A stretch of 64,000 bases of DNA from Evansella sp041820985 (GTDB lineage: Bacteria; Bacillota; Bacilli; Bacillales; Salisediminibacteriaceae): contig NZ_JBGUAU010000012.1 in the NCBI RefSeq assembly GCF_041820985.1, forward strand, positions 113,003 to 177,002, in the 5' to 3' direction. Below are positions 62,510 through 64,000 of the stretch, piece by piece. The notes under the pieces were generated by a model. It saw nothing but the letters and a program-made list of their open reading frames with translations. It was not told the origin of the DNA and did no database searches. Made by a program: the position numbers and the translations under genes. Every line of letters starts with the position of its first letter. Position 1 is the first letter of the stretch.

Positions 62510-63673
62510 CTACGCTTTCACTAGAGAAACGATTTTTTCAGCGCCATCTGCCATAGAATCTGCAGCTGTTATATCAAGTCCTGATTCTTGTAAGATTTTC
62601 TTTCCTAGATCAACATTCGTTCCTTCTAGTCGAACGACAAGTGGAATCTCTAAGCCCACTTCTTTCGTGGCAGCTACAACACCTTCAGCAATTACATCAC
62701 ATTTCATAATTCCACCGAAAATATTTACATAAATTCCTTTTACATTTTCATCAGATAAAATGATTTTAAATGCTTCTGTAACCTTTTCCTTTGTAGCACC
62801 GCCTCCTACATCAAGGAAGTTTGCTGGGTCACCGTTATAATGCTTAATGATGTCCATTGTAGCCATAGCAAGCCCCGCACCATTAACCATACAACCGATA
62901 TTACCGTCTAAAGAAATATAACTTAAGTCGAATTTAGAAGCTTCAATTTCCTTTGGATCTTCTTCATCTAAATCGCGATACTCTAAAATACCTTTTTGAC
63001 GATACAGTGCATTGGAGTCAAAGTTTAACTTTGCATCTAATGCCATTACTTTACCATCTCCTGTTGTTACAAGAGGGTTAATCTCAGCGATAGAGCAATC
63101 TTTGTCTACAAATACTTGATATAGACCCATCATAAACTTAACTGCTTCACGAACTAAATCTTTCGGAATATTAATATTAAATGCTAACCTTCTTGCTTGA
63201 TATGGCATTAATCCAACAACAGGATCCACCACTTCTTTAAAGATTTTTTCAGGTGTTTTTTCTGCCACCTCTTCAATTTCCGTTCCACCTTCTTCAGAAC
63301 CCATCATTACGATACGATCTGTGGCACGGTCAACTACAAGTCCAATGTAATATTCACTTTGAATGTCACATCCCTCTTCGATAAGAAGTCGTTTTACTTC
63401 TTTACCTGCAGGTCCTGTTTGATGTGTAACTAGTGTCTTCCCTAAAATTTCGTCTGCGTATGTACGTACCTCATCAAGATTTTTTGCTACCTTTACACCA
63501 CCAGCTTTTCCTCGACCACCTGCGTGGATTTGGGCCTTGACAACGGTTACAGCAGTACCTAATTCTTTCGCTGCTTCTACTGCTTCGTCAACAGAGTAAG
63601 CAACTTTCCCATTTGGTACTTGAACGCCATATGCTCTTAATACTTCTTTCCCTTGATACTCATGGATATTCAT
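62510..63673 (-). CDS. sucC: Succinyl-CoA synthetase, ADP-forming beta subunit
   Basis: ATP-grasp subunit that supplies the nucleotide and succinate site. The 387-residue product begins MNIHEYQGKEVLRAYGVQVP and has VVKAQIHAGGRGKAGGVKVA, the beta-subunit motif. It also has EINPLVTTGDGKVMALDAKL for Mg binding, and GCMVNGAGLAMATMDIIKHY with NIFGGIMKCDVIAEGV. AAGGAGG precedes the ATG. It is the first gene of sucCD. Confidence 0.99.
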   Translation of the reverse strand: MNIHEYQGKEVLRAYGVQVPNGKVAYSVDEAVEAAKELGTAVTVVKAQIHAGGRGKAGGVKVAKNLDEVRTYADEILGKTLVTHQTGPAGKEVKRLLIEEGCDIQSEYYIGLVVDRATDRIVMMGSEEGGTEIEEVAEKTPEKIFKEVVDPVVGLMPYQARRLAFNINIPKDLVREAVKFMMGLYQVFVDKDCSIAEINPLVTTGDGKVMALDAKLNFDSNALYRQKGILEYRDLDEEDPKEIEASKFDLSYISLDGNIGCMVNGAGLAMATMDIIKHYNGDPANFLDVGGGATKEKVTEAFKIILSDENVKGIYVNIFGGIMKCDVIAEGVVAATKEVGLEIPLVVRLEGTNVDLGKKILQESGLDITAADSMADGAEKIVSLVKA

Positions 63674-64000
63674 AGCCAGCCTCCTTAATGAGTAGTAGAT
63701 ATAACTACGAAAGTTTTTGTAGTTACACCCTTCCTATTTTGAAATTCCCATAACAAGGATTCGCCAAACAGATTGGAAATCCTCCTTCTACGGAAAAAAA
63801 CATATGCATAAGTGAACAATTGAATAAACAATTCTTACTTTATGGCACAAGATCTATTTTACTATACTTTTCGACAATTTTGTGAATAAATGCTCAAAAA
63901 TATTTTATTGGATAAAAACTTCTTCTAATTTTAGGTATTAGCCACCATTCAAGTACTGATTTATACAAGTTTTACCTAACATTATTTACATTTTACTTTC
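63674..64000. other. Gap upstream of sucC, no gene seen
   Basis: No reading frame, RNA or repeat is recognised in these 327 bases up to the window edge. On the minus strand near 63850-63885, TTATTC and TATAGT are spaced by 17 bases and could be a weak promoter for sucCD. The match is poor and the upstream gene is outside the window. Confidence 0.35.

Noticed and set aside
1..64000. CRISPR arrays, insertion sequences, prophage, rRNA or tRNA genes
   Set aside because: No spaced direct repeats, transposase or integrase frames, or recognisable RNA genes were seen. The window is conserved core gene order.

Overview
The window is a 64-kb block of core chromosome from a low-GC Gram-positive bacterium of the Bacillaceae type. 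The gene order closely follows the Bacillus subtilis arrangement from sucCD through the fla/che operon and the translation genes to pnp. Other pointers are the PolC-type replicative polymerase, the FliY/CheC/CheD chemotaxis set, CodY, HslVU (ClpQY) and SwrB/SwrD-type motility genes. The species cannot be named from the sequence alone. Every convincing gene lies on the minus strand, so transcription runs from high to low coordinates.

Read in transcription order, sucC-sucD (succinyl-CoA synthetase, strong terminator), dprA, topA and trmFO come first. hslV-hslU-codY follow, with a promoter and a terminator of their own. The fla/che operon (about 53.2 to 23.7 kb) then runs flgB-flgC-fliE-fliF-fliG-fliH-fliI-fliJ-ylxF-fliK-flgD-(TIGR02530-like gene)-flgE-swrD-fliL-fliM-fliY-cheY-fliO/Z-fliP-fliQ-fliR-flhB-flhA-flhF-flhG-cheB-cheA-cheW-cheC-cheD-sigD-fapA-like-(small coiled-coil gene)-swrB. 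It encodes the basal body, hook, export gate, rotor switch, most cytoplasmic chemotaxis proteins and the late flagellar sigma factor. Many junctions overlap by 1 to 14 bases, which suggests translational coupling.

Below it lie rpsB and tsf, each with its own terminator, then pyrH-frr, uppS-cdsA-dxr-rseP (isoprenoid, lipid and envelope functions), proS, polC, the rimP-nusA-ylxR-ylxQ-infB-ylxP-rbfA translation/termination operon, truB-ribF, rpsO with a probable S15-binding leader, and the 5' part of pnp, which is cut by the window edge.

The window holds no recognisable mobile element, CRISPR array, rRNA or tRNA gene. The non-ordinary content is modest. Three families of degenerate, hairpin-forming intergenic repeats interrupt otherwise compact operons. 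xerC/codV is missing from its usual place between trmFO and hslV. Accessory flagellar genes include a FapA-like protein with an unrecognised small partner and a TIGR02530-like protein. FlgE is long, and infB carries a Gln/Asn-rich linker. I found no convincing new defence or biosynthetic system.
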